Positions 16,388 to 24,990 of a stretch of 64,000 bases of DNA are shown here, in pieces. The DNA comes from an uncultured Oscillospiraceae bacterium (GTDB lineage: Bacteria; Bacillota_A; Clostridia; Oscillospirales; Acutalibacteraceae). The notes under the pieces were generated by a model. It saw only the letters and a program-made list of their open reading frames with translations, searched no databases and had not been told where the DNA came from. The stretch spans positions 62,001-126,000 of the forward strand of contig CAJUTL010000001.1 in assembly GCA_910589395.1 (NCBI GenBank), written 5' to 3'. The position numbers and the translations under genes are program-made. The stretch's first letter is position 1. Each line of letters opens with the position of its first letter.

Positions 16388-17593
16388 ATGTCGATTCGGG
16401 GAAATATGCTGATCGCGCAGTCCGGCGGACCTACCGCCGCTATCAACGCTTCTTTGGCGGGGGCCGTAAAGCAGGCCATGGAGTGCCCGGAGATTGAACA
16501 GATCTATGGGGCAAAAAACGGGGTAGAGGGTATTTTGCGGGAAAATATCATCGACCTGCGAACGCTGCTGCGCTCAGAAGAAGATTTCGCCCGCCTGAGG
16601 GCTACGCCCGCTATGGCTCTGGGCTCCTGCCGGAAACGCTTAGCCGAACAGCCCGATCGGGAATATGACGCCCTGCGGGAGATCCTTCTCCGCCGAAACA
16701 TTCGCTACTTTTTTTACATTGGCGGCAACGATTCCATGGACGCCGTAAAAAAGCTTTCAGCGTATTTCAAGTCTCTGGGAGACGAGATTCGGGTAATAGG
16801 CATTCCCAAAACCATCGATAACGATATGGCCTGCACAGATCACACCCCCGGCTTCGGCTCGGCGGCCCGGTACATTGCCACCTCTATGGCGGAGATCGCC
16901 TGTGACAGCGCTATTTACACCCCCGATTCCATTACGCTGGTGGAGATCATGGGGCGAAACGCCGGCTGGCTCACCGCCGCCGCCGCTTTGGCCAGGCGGC
17001 CCGGCTGCACGGCTCCCCAGCTGATCTGCATGCCGGAAGTTCCCTTTGAGGAAGAAAAATTTCTGCGCCGGGTGCGGGAAGTACAGGCAAAGGAAAACCA
17101 CGTGATCGTGGCCGTGTCCGAAGGGATCCGGTATGCGGACGGTACCTATGTGGCGGCTCAAAGCAAGCTGGACGCCTTCGGCCACCGGCAGCTTTCCGGC
17201 GCGGCCCATTCCCTGGGAAGACTGCTGCTGGAAAAAATCGGCTGCAAGGTGCGGCCCATCGAGCTGAACGTGCTGCAGCGGGCCGCCGCCCATCTCAGCT
17301 CGGAGACAGATCTTGACGAGGCCGGCCGCATCGGGGCGGAGGCGGTTTCCCTGGGCGTTGCCGGAAAAACCGGCGTGATGGCCACCTTTGAGCGGCTCTC
17401 CAATGAGCCCTATCTCCTTCGCTACGGCTATGTAGAGATCGGCAAGGTTGCTAATGTGGAAAAAACCGTGCCGGTGGACTGGATCGACCCTGAGCGCATG
17501 GATATCCGGCCCCAGCTGATCGAATATCTCTCCCCCCTGATCCAAAGCCCCAGCCGGAAAGAGCCGGGACTTCCCGCTTATTTTATGGTTTGA
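16388..17593 (+). CDS. pfp: PPi-dependent phosphofructokinase
   Basis: 401 residues. It phosphorylates fructose 6-phosphate in glycolysis. Phosphate-donor motifs are IGGNDSMD (residues 111-118) instead of the ATP-type GGDGS, and PKTIDND (140-146) with Lys141 instead of Gly. Both changes are the known markers of pyrophosphate use. EIMGRNAGWLT binds the sugar phosphate. Length and the MLIAQSGGPTAAINAS start match the PPi-PFK group of Clostridia. The ATG at 16388 with GGGAG 8 nt upstream is preferred over a TTG at 16346. It appears to stand alone, between repeats. Confidence 0.9.
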   Translation: MSIRGNMLIAQSGGPTAAINASLAGAVKQAMECPEIEQIYGAKNGVEGILRENIIDLRTLLRSEEDFARLRATPAMALGSCRKRLAEQPDREYDALREILLRRNIRYFFYIGGNDSMDAVKKLSAYFKSLGDEIRVIGIPKTIDNDMACTDHTPGFGSAARYIATSMAEIACDSAIYTPDSITLVEIMGRNAGWLTAAAALARRPGCTAPQLICMPEVPFEEEKFLRRVREVQAKENHVIVAVSEGIRYADGTYVAAQSKLDAFGHRQLSGAAHSLGRLLLEKIGCKVRPIELNVLQRAAAHLSSETDLDEAGRIGAEAVSLGVAGKTGVMATFERLSNEPYLLRYGYVEIGKVANVEKTVPVDWIDPERMDIRPQLIEYLSPLIQSPSRKEPGLPAYFMV

Positions 17594-18283
17594 GAGGACT
17601 GACTGTTGGCGTAGAATGAGCAATGTGCAATGAGGAATGAGCAATTTAAGGGCATAGTTCGATAAATTGGAATTTAGTGCCCTTTGCCTTCCCTTATTTA
17701 TAGAGGGGAAACAGACTGCTTCGCAGTCTGCGGGGACCGCCGAACGGTGAGCGCGTCCCGGTGGGGGGTCACCAGTGGAGAACTCAGCTGTCGCTTCAGA
17801 CATTGCTGAACGTGCCCCACTGAGGCACAGCAACCGAGCCCACAGGCGAGAACGGTGGAAGGGATAGTCACACGCAGAAAGTGGGATAGAATCACCAGTT
17901 TCAATCCCCTCAGTCACGGCTTCGCCGTGACAGCTCCCCTTATAAATAAGTGGAGCCTAAGGGTGTTAAACAATAATTTAGCGATTATCCACTCACCTCC
18001 CTCCTGTCATTCTGAGCGAAGCGAAGAATTTCGTCCTTCGGGACTTTTTGAAGGGCTTTAAGGACGAGATTCTTCGTCGCTTCGTTCCTCAGAATGACAA
18101 AAGAGAGAACTTTCCCTTTTCTAACGACTAACTACTAACAGCTAACGACTAGTTCGCTAAACTATAATTTATTAGCGTTGGCCACAACGCTTGTGCCCTT
18201 GCCCTTCCTTGCTCATTACGAATTCCTCATTGCTCATTGAATATGCCCTTCCGTATAGCAGCCTCACCACCATCCAGTATCTA
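17594..18283. repeat. Intergenic repeat mosaic (families C, A, B, C)
   Basis: No gene is visible. Family C lies at 17614-17656. A long family A element (about 17686-17968) has an internal GTGCCCCACTGAGGCAC hairpin and a CCCACAGGCGAGAACGG segment that resembles part of the family F element. Family B lies at 18004-18099. A TAACGACTAACTACTAACAG tract lies around 18122 and family C at 18202-18240. Reading frames on both strands here are made of repeat sequence. Confidence 0.75.
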
Positions 18284-18330
18284 TAAAAAAAGAGCGCGCC
18301 GCGGTTTTTCTTTCCGCGGCGCGCTCTTCT
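18284..18330 (-). terminator. Terminator after the MBOAT gene
   Basis: A perfect 15-bp stem AAGAGCGCGCCGCGG with its complement (about 18290-18304 and 18314-18328) is followed on the minus strand by an eight-base T run. The stop codon of the MBOAT gene lies just before it. Confidence 0.9.
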
Positions 18331-18335
18331 TGTTT

Positions 18336-19793
18336 TCAAAACTGAAAATACACAAAATCCTGAGGGTCGTACCCGTCGCCGTAGGAGCCGAAGATCAAAA
18401 GCGCGGCAAGGAGCATGAAATACACCGCATAGCGCAGGGCCACAGTGCGGTTAATTTTTTCCGGGAGCCCTTTTTGGTGGATCAGCCAGTCCACGATAAA
18501 CAGCAGCAGGGTAAAGGCGCCCAGCATCACAAGGGCCGGGAAGGAAACGCCCAGCCCGCTGAGGCTGGCGTGAAGCCCAGTAACGGGAATACTGAACAGC
18601 GCCCGAAAGATCCACAGCGCTTCAGACAGAGAATTTGCCCGGAACAGCACCCAGGCAAGGCAGGTCAGGAAAAAGGTGAAAACCACCCGGAAGCCGTGAA
18701 GCAGGCGGCTGTCCTCCGGGATCCGCAGAAGGGAAAGCAGCCCTTCCCGCAGGGGCTGCAGCAGCTTGGAGACCACCTGATATAAGCCGTTTAAGAGGCC
18801 CCAGGCCACAAAGGTGAGGGCCGCGCCGTGCCACAGGCCGCTGACGGCAAAGACGATCATGATATTCAAAAGATGCCTTCCCTTGGAGCAGCGGCTGCCT
18901 CCCAGGGGAAAATACAGGTAATCCTTAAACCAGGAGGAAAGGGAAATGTGCCACCGCCGCCAAAAGTCCTGAATGGAAACGGCCAGGTAGGGGCAGTTGA
19001 AGTTTTCCATCAAGGTGAAGCCCAGCATTTTCGCGGAGCCCCTGGCGATATCGGAATAGGCGGAAAAATCGCAGTAGATCTGTACGGCAAAGGCCACAGT
19101 GGCCAGGGCCAGCTCTGCCCCGGTATGACTTTTGGGGGCGTTATAAACCAGATTGACCAGCACGGCCAGATTATCTGCCAGCACCATCTTCTTTAAGAGC
19201 CCCCACAGCACGGGGAGAAGCCCGTCCCGCAGGTTTTCCAGCCGGAACCCGTGGCGCTCCTTCAGCTGGTGCAGCATATTTCCCGAGCGCTCAATGGGCC
19301 CCGCCACCAGCTGGGGGAAAAAGGACACGAACAGGGCATAATCGATAAAATTCCGCTCCGCGGCTGTCTCCTTCCGGTATACGTCCATGGTATAGCCCAG
19401 GGCCTGAAAAGTGTAAAAGGAGATGCCCACCGGCAGCAGCACATCCAAAAGCGGCGCTTCCAGCCCCAGGCCGAAGAAGGTAAAGGCCCGGGTCAAAAGA
19501 CCGGAGGCGAAATTGAAGTATTTGAAGAAAAACAGGATCCCCAAATTGATGAGAAAGCTCAAAGAAAGCCAAAGCCGCCGCTTTCCCCAGGCCGAGCGCT
19601 CCACCAACAGGCCGCAGGCATAGGTGACCACTGTGGAAAGCAGCATCAGCAGCGCGTATTTCGGGTCCCAGCACATGTAAAAATAATAGCTGGAAAGCAG
19701 CAGCTGCAAATTGCGGAGCTTCTGGGGCAGCAGATAATAGACCAGCACATTGGCGGCCAAAAACAGCAGATACATGAGAGAATTAAAATTCAT
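18336..19793 (-). CDS. MBOAT family membrane O-acyltransferase (AlgI/DltB-like)
   Basis: 485 residues with about 11 membrane segments. Signature blocks are PQLVAGPIERS, FWRRWHISLSSWFKDYLYFPLGG, and VSGLWHGAALTF with the invariant catalytic His. The family moves acyl groups across the membrane onto envelope polysaccharides or teichoic acids. It follows the SGNH-like gene after 9 nt, the usual partner that completes transfer on the outer face (compare AlgI with AlgJ/AlgX, or DltB with DltD). The acceptor polymer is unknown. No dltA or dltC is nearby, so D-alanylation is less likely than O-acetylation. Confidence 0.92.
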   Translation of the reverse strand: MNFNSLMYLLFLAANVLVYYLLPQKLRNLQLLLSSYYFYMCWDPKYALLMLLSTVVTYACGLLVERSAWGKRRLWLSLSFLINLGILFFFKYFNFASGLLTRAFTFFGLGLEAPLLDVLLPVGISFYTFQALGYTMDVYRKETAAERNFIDYALFVSFFPQLVAGPIERSGNMLHQLKERHGFRLENLRDGLLPVLWGLLKKMVLADNLAVLVNLVYNAPKSHTGAELALATVAFAVQIYCDFSAYSDIARGSAKMLGFTLMENFNCPYLAVSIQDFWRRWHISLSSWFKDYLYFPLGGSRCSKGRHLLNIMIVFAVSGLWHGAALTFVAWGLLNGLYQVVSKLLQPLREGLLSLLRIPEDSRLLHGFRVVFTFFLTCLAWVLFRANSLSEALWIFRALFSIPVTGLHASLSGLGVSFPALVMLGAFTLLLFIVDWLIHQKGLPEKINRTVALRYAVYFMLLAALLIFGSYGDGYDPQDFVYFQF

Positions 19794-19802
19794 AAGCGTT
19801 CC

Positions 19803-20888
19803 TCACTCCTTTGCCGGATTCAGCCGGACGGGCTTGCTGTCCGCTTCCTTCCGCAGCTCGTCAAACCGCGCCGCCCGCTGCCGCCAAAGGGCGTCGTCCC
19901 CGTTTCCGGCGGGAGAAACACCCCATTCCGGAAGCCTTTCCGCCAGATACCGGGAAAATTTTTCCGCGCCCCGGTAGTTCAAATGCCTGGGGTCGTAAAA
20001 ATCCGTGGAAAGGGTAAAGCCCATTTCGTCAAAGTCCTCGTTGAAATCCACCAGCTCCATGCCCAGGGCCTCCAGATCCTCCGTGATCCTGTGAAGCCAC
20101 TGCCCGTCAAGCCGCTGGGGCAGCGGGGAAAGGAAAAATACGGGCCGTATCCCCTGCTCCTTACAGAATTCCACAATCTTTTCGAGAGAGGCCGCGTCCC
20201 GCTCGTATTCCTCCGGCGTTACCTCCACCTTCCGCAGGGAAAGCCCCTCAATGGGCATGGCCTCGTCCAGAAACGTATAGCCCGCCAGAGGATCGGCCTC
20301 ATATCCCAAAAGCCCTTCCTTTACGTCCTGAAGGGAAAGCTTGTCCCAGCGGTCGTGATAGGCATACAGGGGAAACAGCAGGCCCGTGCGGTCGCTGCCC
20401 CGGGTCTCCTCAAAGATCAGGCTCAGCCGCTCTGCTCCCCAGGGCAGGAAGGTCAGATTTGTCTTTAAGGAACGGTCCCGCTTCAAAACAAGGCCGGTCA
20501 CTTCAATAAACACCGTTTTGGGAGACTGGGTTTTGCAGGCCTCCCGTAAATAGCGGTAGGTAACGGGCATGGGCTGGGTAGGCCCTGCCATTACAAAGGA
20601 GGAAACGCCCGTTTCCTCATAGAGCACAGAGGGAATGATATCACAGTAGGCCAGGGAAGAACCGAAAAACAGCGTGTCCACGGAATTTTCCGGCTCCTGC
20701 CGGTACATGCCCCACACCGCGCCGTAATCGTGGCGCTTGGGCGTCAGCACCGGCACTATGACGGCGCAGAACAACGCCAGCGCCAGAAGCAGGCAAAGAA
20801 GGCCACATAGCTCCTTTTTCCAGGACATGGGCTTTTTCTCCGCTTCCGCCGGTTCTGCTTTTCCAGTCGTTTCCAAATTTCGTTTCAT
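19803..20888 (-). CDS. SGNH-like / DltD-AlgX type acyltransferase partner
   Basis: 361 residues. An N-terminal membrane anchor (about residues 33-54) precedes an extracytoplasmic domain with FFGSSLAYCD (nucleophile block, Ser in GSS) and DPRHLNYRGAEKFSRYL (the Asp-x-x-His block of SGNH hydrolases). It is expected to work with the MBOAT protein encoded 9 nt downstream. The start is uncertain: the ATG at 20888 lacks a well-spaced ribosome binding site, and a TTG at 20912 overlaps AGAAAGGA. A promoter lies at 20937-20965, divergent from the next gene. Confidence 0.8.
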   Translation of the reverse strand: MKRNLETTGKAEPAEAEKKPMSWKKELCGLLCLLLALALFCAVIVPVLTPKRHDYGAVWGMYRQEPENSVDTLFFGSSLAYCDIIPSVLYEETGVSSFVMAGPTQPMPVTYRYLREACKTQSPKTVFIEVTGLVLKRDRSLKTNLTFLPWGAERLSLIFEETRGSDRTGLLFPLYAYHDRWDKLSLQDVKEGLLGYEADPLAGYTFLDEAMPIEGLSLRKVEVTPEEYERDAASLEKIVEFCKEQGIRPVFFLSPLPQRLDGQWLHRITEDLEALGMELVDFNEDFDEMGFTLSTDFYDPRHLNYRGAEKFSRYLAERLPEWGVSPAGNGDDALWRQRAARFDELRKEADSKPVRLNPAKE

Positions 20889-20936
20889 AGCCGCCGTAAG
20901 TTCCTTTCTCAAAAAACTTCTCTTTTTCTATTGGTC

Positions 20937-20965
20937 AGAATACCATAAAAGGCCTTTCTTTTCAA
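20937..20965 (-). promoter_or_regulatory. Sigma-A promoter for the SGNH-like/MBOAT pair
   Basis: On the minus strand TTGAAA (20965-20960) and TATTCT (20942-20937) are 17 nt apart with an extended -10 TG. It lies back to back with the promoter at 20980-21008. Confidence 0.7.
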
Positions 20966-20979
20966 TACTCCCCCACCTC

Positions 20980-21008
20980 TTGACCTTTCCCCATTCCCAT
21001 ATTATACT
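20980..21008 (+). promoter_or_regulatory. Sigma-A promoter for the GT-C-like membrane protein
   Basis: TTGACC (20980-20985) and TATACT (21003-21008) are separated by 17 nt, about 30 nt upstream of the start at 21038. Confidence 0.75.
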
Positions 21009-21037
21009 AATTTTCAGGAAAAGGGGGGAAGGAGCCT

Positions 21038-22633
21038 ATGGAAAAGGTACTGGCGGCTCAAAATGCCGCGAAGGAAACTGAAAAACCCACAAAAGTCTTT
21101 CTTGTTTTAAGCGTGCTCCTGGGTACGCTTTTGGGGCTTTTCTTCCTTCCCATGCTGTTTTACTGCTTTGCGGATACCGGAGAAATGCTGCCGCTGCTGT
21201 GCTTTTTCCTGCCCCTGGCCGCCATGGGCCTGTGGTGCGCCTCCAAGGGCATCGACGCGCTGACTCTGCCGAAGCGCCTGCAATACGCTTGCATCATCTG
21301 CGGCTGCGGGCTTCTGCTGGCCTTTCAGCTCCGGCTGGCGAAGGCTCTTTACGGCAACATCGCCTATGACTTCAACTATTTGTACGTGGCGGCCCGGGGC
21401 ATGGCCTGGGAACGGACCTTAGGGGGCTGCCAGGAATATTTTGCCCGGTTTCCCAACAATCTCTTCCTGGCCCTGGCCTTCGCGGCGGTCATCAAAATTT
21501 CCGGCGCGCTGGGGATCACCAATTTCATGGCGGTGCTTACCGGGTGCAGCGTGATAGCGGTAGACCTTTCCATTCTGCTCGCCTGCTTGTGTGCCCGGAA
21601 AATGCTGGGAAACAAGGCCGCTTTTTTGACCTTTCTGTTCAGTATTCCCCTGGTGATCCTGCATTATGGCATTGTGAACCCTTATTCCGATACCTTTGGC
21701 ATGCTTTTCCCCGTATTTCTGCTGTTTCTATACCTGTACTGTCCCAAAAAGGAAGTCTTCGCCTGTTTGACCGCGGCCCTGATGGGCCTCACCGCCGCCG
21801 TGGGCTATAAAATAAAGCCACAAACGATCATTCTTGCCATTGCCATCGGCCTTACGGAGCTTTTCTTCCATCGGATCGATAAAAAGCGGCTTCTGCTTTT
21901 GGGCCGGCGCTTTCTCTGCTTCCTTCTGGCGCTGGCGCTTTGCACCGCCGCGCTGAACGCCTGTATGCGGGGCCTGACCCGCCATGTGCTGACTGATGAG
22001 CTGCGGGCGGAAAAGGAAACGCCCTTCACCCATTATCTGATGATGGGCCTGAATCCCGGCACCGGCGGCTTTATCAGCGAAGAGGATTATGCCGCCACCA
22101 CCAGTTTCTCCACCAAGGAGGAAAAGATCGCCTACAACCTGCGGGTAACTGGCGAGCGCCTTTCCGACTTGGGGATCGTGGGCTATGGCAGGTTCCTTCT
22201 GGAAAAGGGCCGCCATATTTTCCACAGCGTCTACATGGATATGTGGATCCGCACTCCCTTTCTGAATGAAGATCCTTTGAGCAAGGCGCTGCAGCAAACC
22301 TTCTGCCAGGGCGGCCAGGGCTTTTCCGTCTACATGCAGCTTCTGCAGGCCCTGTGGGTTCTTCTTTTCCTGTTTTGGGTGCTGCCCCTGTTTTTCTGCC
22401 GGGAAGGCTACCGGAACAAAACCGTTACCGTTCTCCGCCTGACCGTAATGGGCCTTACCGCCTTCCAGCTTCTCTTCGAAGCCGGCGCCCGCTACCGCTT
22501 CCATCAGTTCCCCATCTTTATTCTGCTGGCGGCATGGGGAATGCTGGCTCTCCCGGAGGGGATCCGCTCTACCTGGCAAGAGCTTCGAAAAAAGGCTCAA
22601 GTTCTGAAAGACAGAATTCCTGTCCGCAAATAA
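21038..22633 (+). CDS. Multi-pass membrane protein, candidate GT-C glycosyltransferase
   Basis: 531 residues with about 11-12 hydrophobic segments. An early loop with YDFNYLYVAARGMAWE and a large loop (about residues 310-400) with GLNPGTGGFISEEDYAATTSF lie on one side of the membrane. The acidic residue in the first loop and the late extracytoplasmic loop recall GT-C enzymes that use polyprenyl-phosphate sugars, but I do not see a decisive signature. It is divergent from the MBOAT/SGNH pair and may take part in the same envelope polymer. GGGGGAAGGAG precedes the ATG. Confidence 0.6.
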   Translation: MEKVLAAQNAAKETEKPTKVFLVLSVLLGTLLGLFFLPMLFYCFADTGEMLPLLCFFLPLAAMGLWCASKGIDALTLPKRLQYACIICGCGLLLAFQLRLAKALYGNIAYDFNYLYVAARGMAWERTLGGCQEYFARFPNNLFLALAFAAVIKISGALGITNFMAVLTGCSVIAVDLSILLACLCARKMLGNKAAFLTFLFSIPLVILHYGIVNPYSDTFGMLFPVFLLFLYLYCPKKEVFACLTAALMGLTAAVGYKIKPQTIILAIAIGLTELFFHRIDKKRLLLLGRRFLCFLLALALCTAALNACMRGLTRHVLTDELRAEKETPFTHYLMMGLNPGTGGFISEEDYAATTSFSTKEEKIAYNLRVTGERLSDLGIVGYGRFLLEKGRHIFHSVYMDMWIRTPFLNEDPLSKALQQTFCQGGQGFSVYMQLLQALWVLLFLFWVLPLFFCREGYRNKTVTVLRLTVMGLTAFQLLFEAGARYRFHQFPIFILLAAWGMLALPEGIRSTWQELRKKAQVLKDRIPVRK

Positions 22634-22647
22634 ACCTTCTCCCGACA

Positions 22648-22678
22648 TAAAAAAGCAGCCCCCTGGGCTGCTTTTTTA
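22648..22678 (+). terminator. Bidirectional terminator between the GT-C-like gene and spoIIID
   Basis: The short stem AGCAGCCC/GGGCTGCT (22654-22672) is flanked by AAAAA and TTTTTT, and serves the two converging genes. Confidence 0.85.
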
Positions 22679-22688
22679 ATGATACCGT

Positions 22689-22943
22689 CTACTTTTTCGC
22701 CTCATACTTCCGCTTGGTGGCAAGGCCGCCCCGAATATGGCGCTGGGCCTTATTGACCGCCAGCACGTTTTTCACATCCCGGTACAGGCCGCTGTCGATA
22801 TATTTTAACCGCTGGGAAACGTCCTTATGTACCGTGCTTTTGCTGACGCCGAACTGCTTTGCCGCCCGGCGGACAGTGGCCTTGTTTTCTACAATGAATT
22901 CCCCTAACCTTGTGGCTCTGTCGTCGATCACATTATTTGCCAT
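22689..22943 (-). CDS. spoIIID: Stage III sporulation transcriptional regulator SpoIIID
   Basis: 84 residues (about 93 in Bacillus subtilis). SpoIIID is a mother-cell DNA-binding protein that modulates sigma-E and sigma-K genes. The helix-turn-helix RRAAKQFGVSKSTVHKDVS and the basic tail ATKRKYEAKK are diagnostic. The ATG at 22943 with AAGGGGTG upstream is used, because the longer frame to 23045 runs through the promoter. A sigma-E-like promoter (22969-22999) and a perfect 12-bp inverted repeat (22942-22972) lie directly at the start. It shows the organism has an endospore programme. Confidence 0.95.
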   Translation of the reverse strand: MANNVIDDRATRLGEFIVENKATVRRAAKQFGVSKSTVHKDVSQRLKYIDSGLYRDVKNVLAVNKAQRHIRGGLATKRKYEAKK

Positions 22944-22972
22944 ATAGAACACCCCTTTTTGGTGTTCTATAT
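22942..22972 (-). promoter_or_regulatory. Perfect inverted repeat over the spoIIID start (possible operator)
   Basis: ATATAGAACACC (22942-22953) and GGTGTTCTATAT (22961-22972) form a 12-bp perfect inverted repeat with a 7-nt centre. One arm reaches into the start codon and the other into the -10 region. With transcription starting near 22962 most of the far arm would not be in the mRNA, so a DNA operator is more likely than an RNA hairpin. Confidence 0.6.
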
Positions 22973-22999
22973 GTATGCGGCTGGGTAAGCCGGTATGAT
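22969..22999 (-). promoter_or_regulatory. Sigma-E-like promoter of spoIIID
   Basis: On the minus strand ATCATACC (22999-22992) is 14 nt upstream of CATACATAT (22977-22969). This resembles the sigma-E pattern (GTCATATT, 13-15 nt, CATACA-T). spoIIID is a known sigma-E regulon member in B. subtilis, so the location fits. Confidence 0.55.
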
Positions 23000-23070
23000 G
23001 GGGAAAAGCACGGGTTCCGTTATTTTCTGAGGAAAAAATTGTCAATGCCTGCCAGAGCGGAACTTTTTTC

Positions 23071-24744
23071 TTACAGCAGCCCCTTCGTTTCCTTCCATTC
23101 TAAGATTCGGCGGACGGATTCTTCCACGCGCTTTTGGGGCACCGCTCCGTTTTTTGCCGCCGTGAGCAGGGCTTGGTAATCTTCGCTCCAATCGGAGGTC
23201 AAAAGCAGGTCGTTTCCCGCCAGGAACGCCGCAACGGCAGGAGACTGGCCGCCGGTGTAGAGCTTGATGGCGTCCATGGAAAGGTCGTCTGTCATAATGA
23301 CCCCTGTAAAGGAAAGCTCTTCACGCAGAAGCTCGTGAACGGGCTTCGAGAGAGAGGCGGGCTTCTGGGGATCCATGGCTGTTACGATATTGTGGGAGAC
23401 CAGAACGCTAGGGGCCCCGGCCCTGATCCCGGCCGCAAAGGGCAGGAAATCCTCCTTCTGAAACTGCTCATAGGGCCTGTTATCCACGGAGATCCCCGTA
23501 TGGGTGTTCAAATTGCCGCCATAGCCAGGGAAATGCTTCAGCGCCCCGGAAAGGTTCTTTTCCTCCATGGTTTCCACCATAGCGCCGATCACCCCGGCGG
23601 TCTCACTGGCAGGAACACCTATTGTGCGGCTGTACATATAATCCCCGGGATCGGTGGACACATCGCACACCGGGGCAAGGTTCAGGTTGATGCCAAGCTC
23701 CAGCAGCAGCCCGGCCTTCGCTTCCGTATCAGCGCGGATCCCCTCGAGCCCGCCTTTTTGGTAGATCTCCTGAGGAGAGGCAAAGGGAGCGGAGGCAAGC
23801 TTGGGATTGGAGCTGACGCGCACCACCGTGCCGCCCTCTTCATCGACGGCGATCAAAAGCGGAGTTTTCGCGGACTCCTGCAGGCTCCGGGCCATGGCCT
23901 GCACCTCTGCCTTGGTTTTCCCCTGAAAGTCCCTGGCGTACAGAGTATAGCCCGCCGGCTGAAGGCTCTTTGTCAGAGCCGCCGCGCCGCTGCCGGGACA
24001 ACGGGGCAAAAAGAGCTGGCCCACCTTTTCCTCCAGCGTCATGCCCGACAGGAGGCGGTCGATTTTGGAGGGCAGCGGAAGAGAAACCGGCTCTGTTTGG
24101 ATCGTTTTTTTGCACAGCACATTTCGGGCGCTGTAAAGGATCTGGGCCAGCTGCGCCCGGGTGGCGATCCCCCGGGGGTTCAGCACGGCGGCGGATTCCC
24201 CGTGCAGGATCCCCTTGCCAACGGCCCAGTCCATCGCCTCCCTGGCATAATGGGAAACCTGGGAATAATCCCGGAAAGAGGGGGCCTGGGCCGCTGCGGA
24301 AACATCATTTCCGGTACAGCATGCGTAACGGTACAGGATCGCCGCGATCTGCTCCCTGGTGGCGGGGGCGTTGGGCTGAAACAGAAAGCCCCCCACGCCG
24401 GAAACAATGGCATACCGCGCCGCCCACTCCACGGAGGAAGCGTACCACCGGTCGAGAGGCACGTCCAGAAAATGCTGTTCAGAGGCTTCCTCCCCTTTCA
24501 CACCGGATAGATTCGCCAGCACCGTGACCACCATGGCCCGGGTCACAACGCCGTTGGGCTCAAACCGGTCCGCCGAAACACCGTGAAAAAGCCCCTGCTG
24601 ATAGGTATAGGCCACCGCCCCGGAAAACCAGTCCTTTTCCTTCACGTCCCGAAATGGGTGGGGCGAAAATACCGCCGAAGCGGGGCTGAACACAAGAACT
24701 CCGGCAAGAAGAACAGAAACCAAGCAGAACCAAAGCTTTTTCAT
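23071..24744 (-). CDS. SLH-anchored GH3 beta-N-acetylhexosaminidase (NagZ-like)
   Basis: 557 residues. A signal peptide (1-24) is followed by three S-layer homology domains (about 28-80, 88-140, 150-205) that bind cell-wall polymer, and a GH3 catalytic domain (about 225-555). Motifs include DEEGGTVVR, KHFPGYGGNLNTHTG with the catalytic loop His, and the nucleophile Asp in VIMTDDLSMDAI. The family releases beta-linked N-acetylglucosamine from peptidoglycan or chitin-like glycans. The usual KHFPGHG is KHFPGYG here. The ATG at 24744 with AGAGGTG upstream is correct, since the longer frame would bury the signal peptide. Confidence 0.92.
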   Translation of the reverse strand: MKKLWFCLVSVLLAGVLVFSPASAVFSPHPFRDVKEKDWFSGAVAYTYQQGLFHGVSADRFEPNGVVTRAMVVTVLANLSGVKGEEASEQHFLDVPLDRWYASSVEWAARYAIVSGVGGFLFQPNAPATREQIAAILYRYACCTGNDVSAAAQAPSFRDYSQVSHYAREAMDWAVGKGILHGESAAVLNPRGIATRAQLAQILYSARNVLCKKTIQTEPVSLPLPSKIDRLLSGMTLEEKVGQLFLPRCPGSGAAALTKSLQPAGYTLYARDFQGKTKAEVQAMARSLQESAKTPLLIAVDEEGGTVVRVSSNPKLASAPFASPQEIYQKGGLEGIRADTEAKAGLLLELGINLNLAPVCDVSTDPGDYMYSRTIGVPASETAGVIGAMVETMEEKNLSGALKHFPGYGGNLNTHTGISVDNRPYEQFQKEDFLPFAAGIRAGAPSVLVSHNIVTAMDPQKPASLSKPVHELLREELSFTGVIMTDDLSMDAIKLYTGGQSPAVAAFLAGNDLLLTSDWSEDYQALLTAAKNGAVPQKRVEESVRRILEWKETKGLL

Positions 24745-24808
24745 AGAAGAAGCACCTCTTTTCAGCGCTTGTCCCCGGCAAAGAAACGCGTTGTTGTCCG
24801 TTTTTTCT

Positions 24809-24838
24809 ATTATACTCATTTTTGCTGTGAAAAAGCAA
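24809..24838 (-). promoter_or_regulatory. Sigma-A promoter for the SLH-GH3 gene
   Basis: On the minus strand TTGCTT (24838-24833) and a consensus TATAAT (24814-24809) are 18 nt apart, about 65 nt upstream of the start. Confidence 0.65.
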
Positions 24839-24944
24839 GCCAGGACCATAGCGGGTTTTGCCTTTGTGAAGCGTCCCGCCTTTTGGCTTTTTCTCAATCA
24901 TTTGACGTGTCAAAGAAACCAATAAAATCTTCAAAGCCAAAGGA

Positions 24945-24974
24945 TTGAAATACAAGCGCCGCATGTGCTATACT
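24945..24974 (+). promoter_or_regulatory. Promoter reading through repeat F1 into the HAD gene
   Basis: TTGAAA (24945-24950) and TATACT (24969-24974) are 18 nt apart. Transcription from here would place the whole F1 element (24991-25253) in a leader of about 320 nt ahead of the HAD gene. Confidence 0.6.
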
Positions 24975-24990
24975 TTATAATAATTTGGTT

